In this document: one piece after another, positions 17,067-25,368 of the stretch
Layout: each line of letters starts with the position of its first letter
How positions within the stretch are numbered: the stretch's first letter is position 1
Assembly: GCA_035559535.1 (NCBI GenBank)
Contig: DATMBG010000007.1
Span: 1 to 64,000 of the forward strand
Direction of reading: 5' to 3'
DNA length: 64,000 bases
Origin: Candidatus Limnocylindrales bacterium
Lineage (GTDB): Bacteria; Moduliflexota; Moduliflexia; Moduliflexales; JAUQPW01
Made by a program: the position numbers and the translations under genes
Notes under the pieces: model-generated
Told to the model about the DNA's origin: nothing
Database searches by the model: none
Seen by the model: only the letters and a program-made list of their open reading frames with translations

Positions 17067-17328
17067 TCAAGCTTTATAACGCCCCGATTCAGCGGTGGGC
17101 CATACAGCGGTCCGTCCGCTGGAACCGGAGGAATTGGGGAGTGAAAGTAACCCTAGGAGGTCAAAATTAAGGTAACAGTGTACTACAGTCACATACAGGT
17201 GCGCTTTGGGTCGCCGAGGGTGGGAGACCCTAACGAGTTACTATGGGGCTACCCCTACGGCTTAGGTGGCGTTTCGACGTAGAAATGGTATAATTTTCTT
17301 TTTACTTCTATCTGATATCTGAACAACT
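17067..17328. other. Gene-free spacer with possible mobile-element remnants
   Basis: I see no gene here. Minus-strand text near 17072-17125 (CCGCTGAATCGGGGCGTTAT) resembles the distal half of an attC site but lacks a matching first box. A GTCAAAATTAAGG motif near 17160 resembles IS21-family terminal repeats, but only weakly. Both readings are tentative. Confidence 0.25.
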
Positions 17329-18174
17329 TTAGAATAAGCCTGAGCCCGAAAAAAGCGTGTTTGTTTTTCCACCAACCCACACGGTGCCTGCCGGATCCTG
17401 GTTGATATAGATATAGCCAGCACGCCCAAGACGTGTTCCCTGGGAAGCGGTATAAGGTGCAACGGCACGACCGCTGGACAAAAGCCATTGTGCCACCGAG
17501 GCGTTCAAGCTGCCTGTTACGGGATCTTCAACCACGCCACCCTTGTGGTCGCTAAAGAATGCGCGAACCTCAAAAGCAATCGAACTGCCCGGCGGATAGG
17601 GTCCAACGACGCCGACATCAATCCGTGTGGGGTAATCCTTCGGTGGATTAAGAGCCAGCACTGCATCCGCCGATTCAAGGAGAACGGCGATCCAGCCAGG
17701 TCCGTTATCCGCCCACTGCGCATCCATGATTTTTGAGCGATCAATGCGAAGGAAATTCGCAACCTCCTGAATTTTGGATTCATCTACCGGACCGCTACGA
17801 ATAAGCGGTGGTGCAGCAAACGCCAGGCCTGTGTCATTGCGGCGGATTGATACCAGACCGATACCACACTCTTGAACGATTTCTGTGTTGTGATGTGGCC
17901 TGCCACCAGAGGTGAGCCATGCATGGCAACTACCGAGTGTGGGGTGACCCGCAAAGGGCATTTCCCGCTCCAACGTGAAAATGCGGACGCGATAATCTGC
18001 CCCGGTGGATGTTGGGGATAGAAGGAACACGGTCTCAGAAAGGTTGAGCCAACGTGTGATGCGCTGCATTTCCTCTGTCGTCAAGCCCTCTGCGTCCAAA
18101 ACCACTGCTAAAGGGTTTCCAGAAAATGGTTGTTGACCATGAAATACGTCAATCAGTTGAAAACGGCGATTCAT
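17329..18174 (-). CDS. PhzF family isomerase
   Basis: The 281-residue protein shows PhzF features: an opening FQLIDVF with FSGNPLAVVL (residues about 5-27), the conserved Glu in LSETVFL, an FTLEREMPFAGHPTLGS block (about 66-82), and EDPVTGSLNA (about 217-226). Family members isomerise by proton transfer at the Glu, as in phenazine biosynthesis, but most are of unknown substrate. No phenazine genes are nearby. A GGAGG lies 8-9 nt before the ATG at 18174. It belongs to the minus-strand accessory block. Confidence 0.88.
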   Translation of the reverse strand: MNRRFQLIDVFHGQQPFSGNPLAVVLDAEGLTTEEMQRITRWLNLSETVFLLSPTSTGADYRVRIFTLEREMPFAGHPTLGSCHAWLTSGGRPHHNTEIVQECGIGLVSIRRNDTGLAFAAPPLIRSGPVDESKIQEVANFLRIDRSKIMDAQWADNGPGWIAVLLESADAVLALNPPKDYPTRIDVGVVGPYPPGSSIAFEVRAFFSDHKGGVVEDPVTGSLNASVAQWLLSSGRAVAPYTASQGTRLGRAGYIYINQDPAGTVWVGGKTNTLFSGSGLF

Positions 18175-18196
18175 CTTAAATAGCCTCCGTAGGTAA

Positions 18197-18301
18197 TCAT
18201 CCTCCCTTTGGATTGTGAATATCCTTTCTTCGGATTGCTTCCAGAAAATCTTGTAGGTATTCCGGTTTGGGACGGTAGATGTCTGAAGTAAGATAACTCA
18301 T
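18197..18301 (-). CDS. Possible 34-residue small protein
   Basis: A short frame begins with an ATG that overlaps the TGA of the methyltransferase gene (ATGA arrangement) and ends 23 bp before the PhzF start. A purine-rich GGAAAGAAAAGAAG stretch precedes it. The product begins MSYLTSDIYRPKPEYLQDFL and ends KDIHNPKGG. I recognise no family. It may be a genuine coupled small gene or the N-terminal remnant of a lost gene. Confidence 0.35.
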   Translation of the reverse strand: MSYLTSDIYRPKPEYLQDFLEAIRRKDIHNPKGG

Positions 18302-19128
18302 ATTTCACTTCTTTTCTTTCCAACGAACAAAAAATGGTCGCTCTGTCCGAGACCTTCAGATGTTCTGCCTGTTTGTTCAACCAGATCGAGCCATGCGTCG
18401 CGTTCATCTGGGGAAAGCTCATGGAGCTTCGATTGCCAAGCGGTCGTGAACGATTCTGTCCCAATTAAAGCCAGTTCCTCAAAATACTCTGTGAGAAGTT
18501 CTCGGAACTCTGCCACCGTCGTGAGATGGGCATAGCCAATGGGAGGCGCATGGTGAGGATCAAGCTTACCCTCTCTCAAAAAATCCTCATGAAACCTCTT
18601 CCGTCCAAGCACTTCCTTTGGGTTCTCCCGAAATAGATCGCGCAGGTACGCCAGCCGATTGATCCCTGCGGCAAACAAAACACCATTTGGTTTGAGCACC
18701 CGCTGGGCTTCTCTGACTGCCTGTTGTCGTTCACGCAGTTCTCGAAGATGATAGAGTGGTCCAAGCATGAGGATCACATCCAGGCTCCCATTGCTAAGGC
18801 AATGTAAGTCCTTGGCAGATGCTTTGTGGATCCCTTTGATAAGATTCCCGAGACCTGCGCTTTCCAATCGCTGCCGTGCTGCGTTAAGCAATTGAACGCT
18901 GATATCGATTAAGTAAATGGTACAGCCCCTCTGAGCCAGGAACGCGGCATAATGCCCTACACCAACCCCTACATCTGCCACAAAAGCACCGGGCGGAACA
19001 TACTTTTCGAGATAGCGGCACGTGGTGGCATACTCCACCGGGCAATGTTTTTCCAGCCGTTCCAGCTCGAACTGAAATACTGCGGTATCGTAGTGTTTGG
19101 CGATGTAATTCTCGTCGGGCGTCCACAT
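18298..19128 (-). CDS. Class I SAM-dependent methyltransferase
   Basis: The 276-residue protein has a Rossmann-type methyltransferase core: motif I FVADVGVGVGHYAAFLA, the acidic residue at the end of strand 2 in IYLIDIS, a DVILMLGPLYHL strand-4 motif, and REAQRVLKPNG. A C-terminal region with DAWLDLVEQTGR follows. This layout is common in small-molecule methyltransferases; the substrate cannot be told. The ATG at 19128 (MWTPDENYIAKHYD) is chosen because GAGG lies just upstream; the frame is open to 19191. It follows a truncated monooxygenase gene whose reading frame runs into it. Confidence 0.83.
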   Translation of the reverse strand: MWTPDENYIAKHYDTAVFQFELERLEKHCPVEYATTCRYLEKYVPPGAFVADVGVGVGHYAAFLAQRGCTIYLIDISVQLLNAARQRLESAGLGNLIKGIHKASAKDLHCLSNGSLDVILMLGPLYHLRELRERQQAVREAQRVLKPNGVLFAAGINRLAYLRDLFRENPKEVLGRKRFHEDFLREGKLDPHHAPPIGYAHLTTVAEFRELLTEYFEELALIGTESFTTAWQSKLHELSPDERDAWLDLVEQTGRTSEGLGQSDHFLFVGKKRSEI

Positions 19129-19191
19129 ACTTGCCTCAAGATGATTATTCCAAAGCAACCCATCCGGTAAGCTGCTGCGGTTGTGGTACAA

Positions 19192-19523
19192 GAAAAAGGA
19201 AGATTCCGGCTAACTTTCGAGAGTACGGGTCGATGGTCATCGACCCCTTCAGTCATTCCCAAACAGCCTCCTTCGAGCTTGCTTAATTCATTCACCACGA
19301 CATGCGCCAGACTCTCCCATTCAACAATGGTGACAAAGTTGAATTCTCCGGGCCCGGCAAATTGTTCGAGCAAAATGTCTTGCACAAAACCCCTTTGCTT
19401 TCTTAAGACCTCATGGGTTGCTTTGACCCGAGCCATGAACTCATCTCGTGCTGAATTTGGTACAACGAATTTGTCTACACGATAGATGTGGCCCGTACCA
19501 CCTTGCTTTAGGTTGGATTGCAT
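19192..19523 (-). pseudogene. Truncated antibiotic-biosynthesis-monooxygenase (ABM) family gene
   Basis: From the ATG at 19523 (GAGG upstream) the product reads IYRVDKFVVPNSARDEFMAR and FNFVTIVEWES, typical of the ABM ferredoxin-like fold over about 75 residues. The usual C-terminal 30 residues are missing after about 19295. The frame continues with unrelated sequence and overlaps the methyltransferase gene down to 18969. I checked the other two minus frames after the break, and neither restores family sequence. This looks like a deletion junction rather than a simple frameshift. Confidence 0.6.
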
Positions 19524-19600
19524 TTTGAACCTCTTTGAATGTTCGATGTGAGACCTTAACCCCACACAATACTTGCACTCCTATATAACCTCCAGGTCCT

Positions 19601-20161
19601 TTATTTTTCCCGAATTTGATCCCATAACGGTTTGCTCTCCTTATAAAGTTCCTCTTCCGTGACAGGCACTCCAACTTCTGCACGTCCGCCCAACTTCAAG
19701 CGACTCCGTGCTGTGAACATCCCACCGCGAGCTGGTTGCAGCGGAGCAAAGCACATAAAGCCGACCGGAGCGACCATATCATCGTAAATAGCCTCCATGC
19801 CTCCTCGCATAAAGTACGTCTCGTGCCAGAATCCGGTACCTCCTGAATCACGTAAGAATTCCTGCCACCACGCTTGATGAGGAAGCGACCGTGCCCATCT
19901 TTCGAGTGATTCAAAATTGCGCCAGTATTGCCGCATCCCCATGTGGAGCGGAAAGAGTGAGAAGATGAGATTCTCGTGCAAAAGCAATCCATCCGGTTGC
20001 GCATCAACAGCCTTTCGGATCTTCGCCCCGAAACTCAATAATGTCCTCAACCCTCTGAACTGATTCACCCGCATTCCTAAATAGATCACCACAAGATCAG
20101 GGTAACCGGAAAGGTCTATCGTGCGGCGATTGACTTGCTTTTTCATATCACTCGGGCTCAT
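19601..20161 (-). CDS. DUF4188 monooxygenase-like protein
   Basis: The 186-residue protein has the DUF4188 pattern: LVVIYLGMRVN near the start, a QYWRNFESLERWAR segment, WHETYFMRGG, and AIYDDMVAPVGF. The family is related to dimeric alpha/beta-barrel monooxygenases, but the reaction is not established. The ATG at 20161 has an ideal AAGGAGG 7 nt upstream; the frame is open to 20215. It is the first gene of the minus-strand accessory block. Confidence 0.8.
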   Translation of the reverse strand: MSPSDMKKQVNRRTIDLSGYPDLVVIYLGMRVNQFRGLRTLLSFGAKIRKAVDAQPDGLLLHENLIFSLFPLHMGMRQYWRNFESLERWARSLPHQAWWQEFLRDSGGTGFWHETYFMRGGMEAIYDDMVAPVGFMCFAPLQPARGGMFTARSRLKLGGRAEVGVPVTEEELYKESKPLWDQIREK

Positions 20162-20190
20162 AGATATCCTCCTTGTTGGTTGATCAGGTA

Positions 20191-20262
20191 ATTGTAACAA
20201 TTTAGTAGGCATCACTTTTTCTGTCTGAACACCCCCCTGGCCTCCCTCCAGGGGGGTGTTCT
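20191..20262 (+). repeat. Copy of a dispersed repeat with a perfect 13-bp hairpin
   Basis: The text from ATTGTAACAATTTAGTAGG through TCACTTTTTCT and TCTGAACACC nearly matches the left half of the inverted-repeat element at 61376-61521. AACACCCCCCTGG (20228-20240) is perfectly complementary to 20248-20260 across a 7-nt loop. The far right end of the element is not present here. Confidence 0.75.
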
Positions 20263-20292
20263 TCCCTGCTTAACCTGACGCGTATGCTCCCA

Positions 20293-20387
20293 TCCCCTTC
20301 TCCCGAAGCTTCGGGAGAGGGAGGTATCTGGGAAGTTGATTTGGAGATTTGTCGGCTCCCTTCTCCCACAGCGTGGGAGAGGAGCCG
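20293..20387. repeat. Two CTCCCTTCTCCC-type palindromes
   Basis: One hairpin spans 20293-20324 (CTTCTCCCGAAG with GGGAGAGGGAG) and another spans 20353-20387 (CGGCTCCCTTCTCCCAC with GTGGGAGAGGAGCCG). The same family occurs at 25265, 51155 and 52476. The rest of 20216-20538 has no supportable gene. Confidence 0.7.
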
Positions 20388-20538
20388 GGGAGGTAAGGGC
20401 AGAGAGTTAAGAGAGTTACCTGAAAGGGGTTGGGTAGGGGCTAACATCCTGGTCCCTTTCTGTACACACGTCAGATCAAACACCGAATTGCCGGGATTGA
20501 TGGTCAGAAGGAAGAGGTCTTGCCTCCTTGCCTCTGTT

Positions 20539-21369
20539 CTATTTCCCTCCTTTGCTTGGATTAATCAATCTGGTTTTGGCTGTGGAGGAGGCCTGTTCTT
20601 CGGAAGATACCTCCCATAAGCGCCATTTGAAAATCAAATAACCAAACACGAGAATGGTTATAACACTGACTACGTGTGGCATTTTTAAGGGACCCAGGTA
20701 GAGGTCATCGGCACGAAAGAAGCTGACAATAAAGCGACCGATGGAATAGCCGATCAGGTAAAGGCAAAAAATAAAGCCATCTTTGTGAGGACGGGTGCGG
20801 AGTTTCCAGAGTAAGAGGAAGATCCCAAAATTGATAACCATTTCATAAAGCATGGTGGGATGGAGGGGTTGACCAGGGAATTCTCTACCGGCTATACTTG
20901 TGGGCGGAAATACGATGCCCCAGGGCATTGTTGTGGGAATTCCATGGGCATCTCCATTCATAAAGTTCCCAAATCGCCCTAAGGCCTGTCCCAGGATGAT
21001 GCTCGGAGCTACAGCATCGGCCATGCGCCAGAAGGAAATATGATATCGCCGGGTAAACCAGTATCCGACCAGGACACCTCCGATAATACCTCCATGGATA
21101 GCCAGACCGCCATGCCAGATAGCCGGAATTTCCAAAGGATTTTGGGAATAGTAATCCCAACTAAAAATAACATAGTAAATTCTTGCACCGATAATGCCAC
21201 CTAATACCGTTAGCAGAACAAAATTGGTAATCTGATCTTCATTGAGTGGGATATTTTTACGAAGAACCTCGCGTTTGATTAAATACAACCCGATAAGTAT
21301 GGCAATGGCATACATGAGGCCATAATATCGGATTTCCAGCGGACCGAATTTGAAGAGTATTGGATGCAC
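20539..21369 (-). CDS. lgt: Prolipoprotein diacylglyceryl transferase
   Basis: Lgt transfers diacylglycerol from phosphatidylglycerol to the lipobox cysteine of prolipoproteins in the inner membrane. The 276-residue product has about seven membrane segments, the IRYYGLMYA opening, WHGGLAIHGGIIGG (residues 85-98), and the signature GRFGNFMNGDAHG (131-143). Its PGQPLHPTMLYE and GRFIVSFFRADD segments are also typical. The C-terminal 20 or so residues are a charged tail. It lies 103 bp downstream of htrA on the same strand, separated by a G-rich minisatellite. Confidence 0.95.
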   Translation of the reverse strand: MHPILFKFGPLEIRYYGLMYAIAILIGLYLIKREVLRKNIPLNEDQITNFVLLTVLGGIIGARIYYVIFSWDYYSQNPLEIPAIWHGGLAIHGGIIGGVLVGYWFTRRYHISFWRMADAVAPSIILGQALGRFGNFMNGDAHGIPTTMPWGIVFPPTSIAGREFPGQPLHPTMLYEMVINFGIFLLLWKLRTRPHKDGFIFCLYLIGYSIGRFIVSFFRADDLYLGPLKMPHVVSVITILVFGYLIFKWRLWEVSSEEQASSTAKTRLINPSKGGK

Positions 21370-21383
21370 TTAGAAAGAAGTAT

Positions 21384-21460
21384 GGAAGTATGGGGGTATG
21401 GGGGTATGGGGGTATGGGGGTATGGGAGGTTCTTCATATCCTTGTACCCCCATACTTCCC
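21384..21460. repeat. TATGGGGG minisatellite with hairpin and G-quadruplex potential
   Basis: Four GGGGG runs (21392, 21400, 21408, 21416) and one GGG run are spaced by TAT on the plus strand. GGAAGTATGGGGGTA (21384-21398) is perfectly complementary to TACCCCCATACTTCC near 21446-21460. It fills the gap between the htrA stop and the lgt start. Confidence 0.8.
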
Positions 21461-21471
21461 TACTCTTTATC

Positions 21472-23016
21472 TTATGATTTGGTATTTAGCACAACGTACA
21501 AAGTACGTTTCCCTCTTGCGATGAGGAGCAAAACATCCTCACCTTTTTTGATTTTGTCCATGGATTTTTCAAAATCTCGAACGGTTTTGATCTTCTTTTT
21601 ATTAATTTCCAGGATGACATCTCCCCGTCGGATATTTGTATCATTGGCGGGACTATTGGAATCTACATCGGTTACTAAAACACCTTCTGTTTCTTCCAGA
21701 CCAAACTTCTCGGCGAGTTCCGGGGTTAAATCTTGAACACTGATTCCGTAACGTTGAAATTCAGGGTTTTCCTTGGTGGAAGCCATGATCTTTTCCTCGG
21801 GTAATTCGGCTACCTCGATCTTCAGAACCTCTTCCTTATCATCACGGAGAATCTTAACATCTACCTTTTCTCCTGGAGTGGTTTCAGCAGTAACCCGTTG
21901 AAGTTCTTTAACGTCTTTGACTTTGCTTCCTTTAAATTCAAGGATAATATCACCGGTCTTGAGACCGCCTTTTTCGGCCGGGCTATTTTCGACAACTTTA
22001 CTGACCAGGACTCCTTCTTCGGTTTTCAGCTTGTGTTTTTCTACGATTTCCGAGGTAATCGGCTCTATCATGATACCCAGGTAACCTCGAACGACTTTAC
22101 CCTGGCTGATGAGCTGAGTCATGACTTTCTTGGCCATATTAATGGGAACGGCAAAACCAATCCCGCGTCCCTGTCCAATAATAGCCGTATTAATTCCCAC
22201 CACCTCTCCCTTCAGGTTTAGAAGAGGACCCCCACTGTTCCCAGGATTGATAGAGGCATCGGTTTGAATAAAGTCCTCATAATCTGCAATTCCTATATTC
22301 GAGCGACCTAAACCACTGATTACCCCTACGGTAACGGTTTTATCTAAAGAGAAGGGATTACCGATGGCGATAGCCCACTCCCCAATTCGAACTTTACTGG
22401 AATCCCCCAGGACTGCCGTTGGTAAGGGGGTATTGGCATCTATTTTAATAACTGCTAAATCGGTTTTAGTATCCTGTCCGATCAACCTGGCCGTAAACTT
22501 GCGCCCATCAGAAAGCGTAACTACAATATCTCCACCATTTTCAATAACATGGTTATTGGTTAAAATGTAACCCCTCTCATCTACCAAAATTCCTGAACCG
22601 GAGCTGCGCATGGGAAAGTCTTCAAAGGGGAAGCCCTTACTCCGAATGGAAGGATGTTTAAAACTTCCCTTTAATTGAATGCTGACTACAACAGGTTTGA
22701 CCTTCTCGGCTACACTGACAAAGGCATTTTGAAAGGCCTCTAGTTGAGAAACCTGAGCGTCCGAAGCAGGGGGCGGATTAGAGGCCATTGGGGCATCTGC
22801 CGCAAGGGATATCCTGGTAACAGGATAAGACCCCTTTACTGCTTGATTTTCTTCTCCTACAAGGGGAAGATAAAAGGTAGAAAGCATAAAAATAATTAGA
22901 ATAGTAACCATTCTTGATGCTCTCCATTTTTTTAAGGTAAACGGTGGGTCTCTGAATAAATTTCCCGGATAAAGCATAAAACCCTTACTCACCTTGTGTT
23001 CATCTAGCTTTAACAA
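21472..23016 (-). CDS. htrA: HtrA/DegP-type periplasmic serine protease with two PDZ domains
   Basis: The 514-residue protein has an N-terminal membrane anchor or signal (residues about 35-52), a trypsin-like domain with the triad H156 (LTNNHVIEN), D186 (KTDLAVIKI) and S261 (GNSGGPLL), then PDZ1 (about 295-390) and PDZ2 (about 415-510). It would degrade or refold misfolded envelope proteins. The start is uncertain: in-frame ATGs at residues 14 and 36 would give a more typical signal peptide, and the first 13 residues lack family support. The length is normal for DegP/DegQ. lgt follows it. Upstream, divergent, lies the chemosensory operon. Confidence 0.93.
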   Translation of the reverse strand: MLKLDEHKVSKGFMLYPGNLFRDPPFTLKKWRASRMVTILIIFMLSTFYLPLVGEENQAVKGSYPVTRISLAADAPMASNPPPASDAQVSQLEAFQNAFVSVAEKVKPVVVSIQLKGSFKHPSIRSKGFPFEDFPMRSSGSGILVDERGYILTNNHVIENGGDIVVTLSDGRKFTARLIGQDTKTDLAVIKIDANTPLPTAVLGDSSKVRIGEWAIAIGNPFSLDKTVTVGVISGLGRSNIGIADYEDFIQTDASINPGNSGGPLLNLKGEVVGINTAIIGQGRGIGFAVPINMAKKVMTQLISQGKVVRGYLGIMIEPITSEIVEKHKLKTEEGVLVSKVVENSPAEKGGLKTGDIILEFKGSKVKDVKELQRVTAETTPGEKVDVKILRDDKEEVLKIEVAELPEEKIMASTKENPEFQRYGISVQDLTPELAEKFGLEETEGVLVTDVDSNSPANDTNIRRGDVILEINKKKIKTVRDFEKSMDKIKKGEDVLLLIARGKRTLYVVLNTKS

Positions 23017-23022
23017 AAAAGC

Positions 23023-23051
23023 TTGACTTATAACTCACAACTTCTTATGAT
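23023..23051 (+). promoter_or_regulatory. Promoter for the chemosensory operon
   Basis: TTGACT at 23023-23028 and TATGAT at 23046-23051 are 17 nt apart. Transcription would start near 23058, about 145 nt before the first receiver gene. The position, in the divergent gap with htrA, fits. Confidence 0.6.
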
Positions 23052-23204
23052 ATGCCTACTGGTTTGCCGTCAATAGAATCCAGAATCTATCAGGCCATAT
23101 AGGCTTAGACGATAAACTCTCCGTTGAGAGATATCTATTGATATTTTTATGGAGTAGCACGTTAGTTTCGTATTGTCAAACGAAAAATAAAAGAGGAAAG
23201 GGCC

Positions 23205-23588
23205 ATGCCAAAAAAGATTTTAATTGTTGAAGATAGTCGCTATGTAAGGGCGGTTCTGACCAATGCCTTAAAAAAGAGTGGATTTGATGTGGTTTGTGTC
23301 GAAGATGCAGAATCTGGTCATTTAGAAATCCTCCAGATGAATGAAAAACCGGACTTGATCATTTTAGATTTAAACTTACCGGCCTTAGAGGGAGAAGATC
23401 TGGGAGTCATGTTAAAGGGAATGGATGAAACCGCTAAAATCCCCATCGTTATTTTTTCTGCCAGACCAGAGGAAGAAATCAAAAAGGCTGCAGAGTTGGC
23501 TGGAGCCCGGGGCTATGTAAAAAAAGACCAGGATCTTAAACTCTGTACCACCCAGTTGATTAATAAAATTAAATCCATTCTCTCTTAG
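23205..23588 (+). CDS. Single-domain response regulator (CheY-like)
   Basis: The 127-residue protein is a lone receiver domain. It has the acidic pocket IVEDS (residues 8-11), the phosphoacceptor D55 in LIILDLNLP, S85 in VIFSA and K106 in GYVKKD. Such proteins receive phosphate from CheA and act on a target by protein contact. It is the first of three receivers in a five-gene operon ending in CheA and CheW. AGAGGAAAGG precedes the ATG. It has a 13-bp gap to the next gene. Confidence 0.9.
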   Translation: MPKKILIVEDSRYVRAVLTNALKKSGFDVVCVEDAESGHLEILQMNEKPDLIILDLNLPALEGEDLGVMLKGMDETAKIPIVIFSARPEEEIKKAAELAGARGYVKKDQDLKLCTTQLINKIKSILS

Positions 23589-23601
23589 GAGGGGTTCCGA
23601 A

Positions 23602-24837
23602 ATGGCCAGAGTCATGATTGTCGATGATAGTAAAACCGTACGGCATTATCTGTCTCAGATGATCGAGCTGGCAGATCATACAGCGATTCCGGTAGAATCT
23701 GCAGAGAAAGCTATCGAACTCCTGGAAATGCGTGCAAAGGAAGAACCTGTTCTCCTTCCCGATCTCATTTTTATGGATGTGATCATGACACCTGGCATGA
23801 GCGGTATTGAAGCAACCAATAAAATAAAGTCGCATTCCAACCCGGCCATTGCCGATATTCCCATTGTTTTCCTGACCGGGATTGGAGAACAGGACATCGC
23901 CAGCGAAGCTTTAGACGCCGGAGCTCTGGATTATATTGTAAAACCCTCCAGTGCAGAGTCCCTCCCTATCTTTTTAGATAACCTGCGTAAAAAGCTGGAT
24001 AGACTCCTTAATATCAGCACCCGTAGTTTAAAGAAGGGAACTGGTCTTATTGCAGATTTATCCAATGAGTACTTACCCTCTCTCTTACAGATGCTCCATC
24101 TGGAAGATGCTTCTGGTTACATTACCCTGACCAATCCTAAACGCAGACAGAGTGCCTCCATGCATATGCGTTATGGAAACATCGAGTATATTGCCCTGGT
24201 CGATACGTCTAAAGGGGTTAAGGTAAGGCTGGAAGGTGAGGAGGCTTTCCATATGCTGGTAAACTGGACAGAGGGGATTTTTTCCTTTGGGAGGGCCGAT
24301 CCCGAAAGAATGCCAAAAGGAAAACCTATGAACCTGGTTGTTCTGTTATGCGCCATAGATACCCGCGAAATCCAGGGTGCCACAAAATCTCTCGGCTCGT
24401 CTTCAACTCCCGTTATAGAACCCTACCCGAAATTTAAAGCCAGACTGGAAGAAGAACTCAGCCAGTTGTTGGAAAATTCCACGGCCTTCCAAATTTTCTA
24501 TATTCGGATCAAAGATAAGGCTTCTATACTCCTGCGGGGTCAGAAAAAAAACAAATCTCCCAAAACTCAGCCATTCAATCCCTTTAAAAGCGAAAAAGAG
24601 CTCCTCACCTTTGTAGAATCCAAAGCCCAAAATTTTGTCAGTAAGCTTAAAGATGTTTTCTTCTTCCTCCAGGAAGGCTATCTTCTGTTGCGTAAATGGG
24701 GTAAATCGGATTATATCGTAATTCTGGATCCCGATTCGGATCAATCTCATCAGGGTCGTCTCCTGGCAGCTCAAGCAGCAACCATTATACGAAAAGCCGC
24801 GGTGGAGCGACGAAATCAACGATTGGCAACTACATAG
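23602..24837 (+). CDS. Response regulator with DUF4388 (PatA-like) output domain
   Basis: The 411-residue protein has an N-terminal receiver (residues 1-130; acidic pocket at D8/D9, phosphoacceptor D59 in LIFMDVIM, T92 in FLTG, K114 in YIVKPS). A DUF4388 domain follows (about 150-255: LPSLLQMLHLEDASGYITLT, then an FHMLVNWTEGIFSF segment). The C-terminal 130 residues may form a roadblock-like alpha/beta domain; that is inference. Receiver-DUF4388 proteins occur in chemosensory systems tied to twitching or multicellular behaviour. An AGGAGG lies before the ATG. Confidence 0.82.
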   Translation: MARVMIVDDSKTVRHYLSQMIELADHTAIPVESAEKAIELLEMRAKEEPVLLPDLIFMDVIMTPGMSGIEATNKIKSHSNPAIADIPIVFLTGIGEQDIASEALDAGALDYIVKPSSAESLPIFLDNLRKKLDRLLNISTRSLKKGTGLIADLSNEYLPSLLQMLHLEDASGYITLTNPKRRQSASMHMRYGNIEYIALVDTSKGVKVRLEGEEAFHMLVNWTEGIFSFGRADPERMPKGKPMNLVVLLCAIDTREIQGATKSLGSSSTPVIEPYPKFKARLEEELSQLLENSTAFQIFYIRIKDKASILLRGQKKNKSPKTQPFNPFKSEKELLTFVESKAQNFVSKLKDVFFFLQEGYLLLRKWGKSDYIVILDPDSDQSHQGRLLAAQAATIIRKAAVERRNQRLATT

Positions 24838-24895
24838 AATCGTTCTTAAACCAAGGTCTGATAAACCGGGTCAAAGAAGTTAGGGATGAATTTCC

Positions 24896-25306
24896 ATGCA
24901 AAAGAATGTTCTTATTATAGATGATTCCTTTACAACCCGTCGTATCCTCTCAACTGCAATTAAAAGCCTTAACCTACACTCTGAGGAAGCCAAAGATGGT
25001 TTTGAAGCGCTACAAAAACTTCCCACGAAACATTTTGATCTGATCCTTTTAGATATCAATATGCCCCATATCAACGGCCTGGAATTTATTCAATATTGTA
25101 GGAATAGCCAGCTATACAAAAATATCCCCATTATTATTATTTCAACGGAGGATAGTGAAGAAGATAAAAAGAAAGGGCTTAGCCTGGGGGCCCAGGCTTA
25201 CCTCATGAAACCGGTTCAACCCGATCAGATTGTAGAAACGGTCAAAAGGGTCCTCGCCCACCCTATCCCCCACCCCCCCAACTTGGGAGAGGGGGATCGA
25301 AGGTGA
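24896..25306 (+). CDS. CheY-like response regulator with repeat-derived C-terminus
   Basis: The first 120 residues form a receiver: D9/D10 in IIDDS, phosphoacceptor D53 in LILLDINMP, S83/T84 in IIIST and K105 in YLMKPV. The last 14 or so residues (HPIPHPPNLGEGDRR) are encoded by a CTCCC-type palindrome at 25265-25297 and are not receiver sequence, so the stop codon seems to have been shifted by a repeat insertion. The CheA gene begins 62 bp later. Confidence 0.9.
   Translation: MQKNVLIIDDSFTTRRILSTAIKSLNLHSEEAKDGFEALQKLPTKHFDLILLDINMPHINGLEFIQYCRNSQLYKNIPIIIISTEDSEEDKKKGLSLGAQAYLMKPVQPDQIVETVKRVLAHPIPHPPNLGEGDRR
25265..25297. repeat. CCCCC/GGGGG palindrome inside the third receiver gene
   Basis: ATCCCCC at 25265-25271 pairs with GGGGGAT at 25291-25297, and an inner CCCCAA/TTGGG stem forms. 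It is the same palindrome type as at 20293, 51155 and 52476. It is translated as the C-terminal tail of the receiver protein. Confidence 0.65.
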
Positions 25307-25368
25307 AGGAGAAGAAGAAAAAAAGTAAAAGAATCAGCTAACCGTATCCGGTTGTTAACCCTCAGTAT

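Noticed and set aside
17072-17125. Second complete attC site upstream of the glycosylase
   Set aside because: Only the distal half resembles attC; the first box is missing and the R box is off consensus.
17140-17175. IS21-family end
   Set aside because: Only a short GTCAAAATTAAGG word agrees; no transposase or second end is visible.
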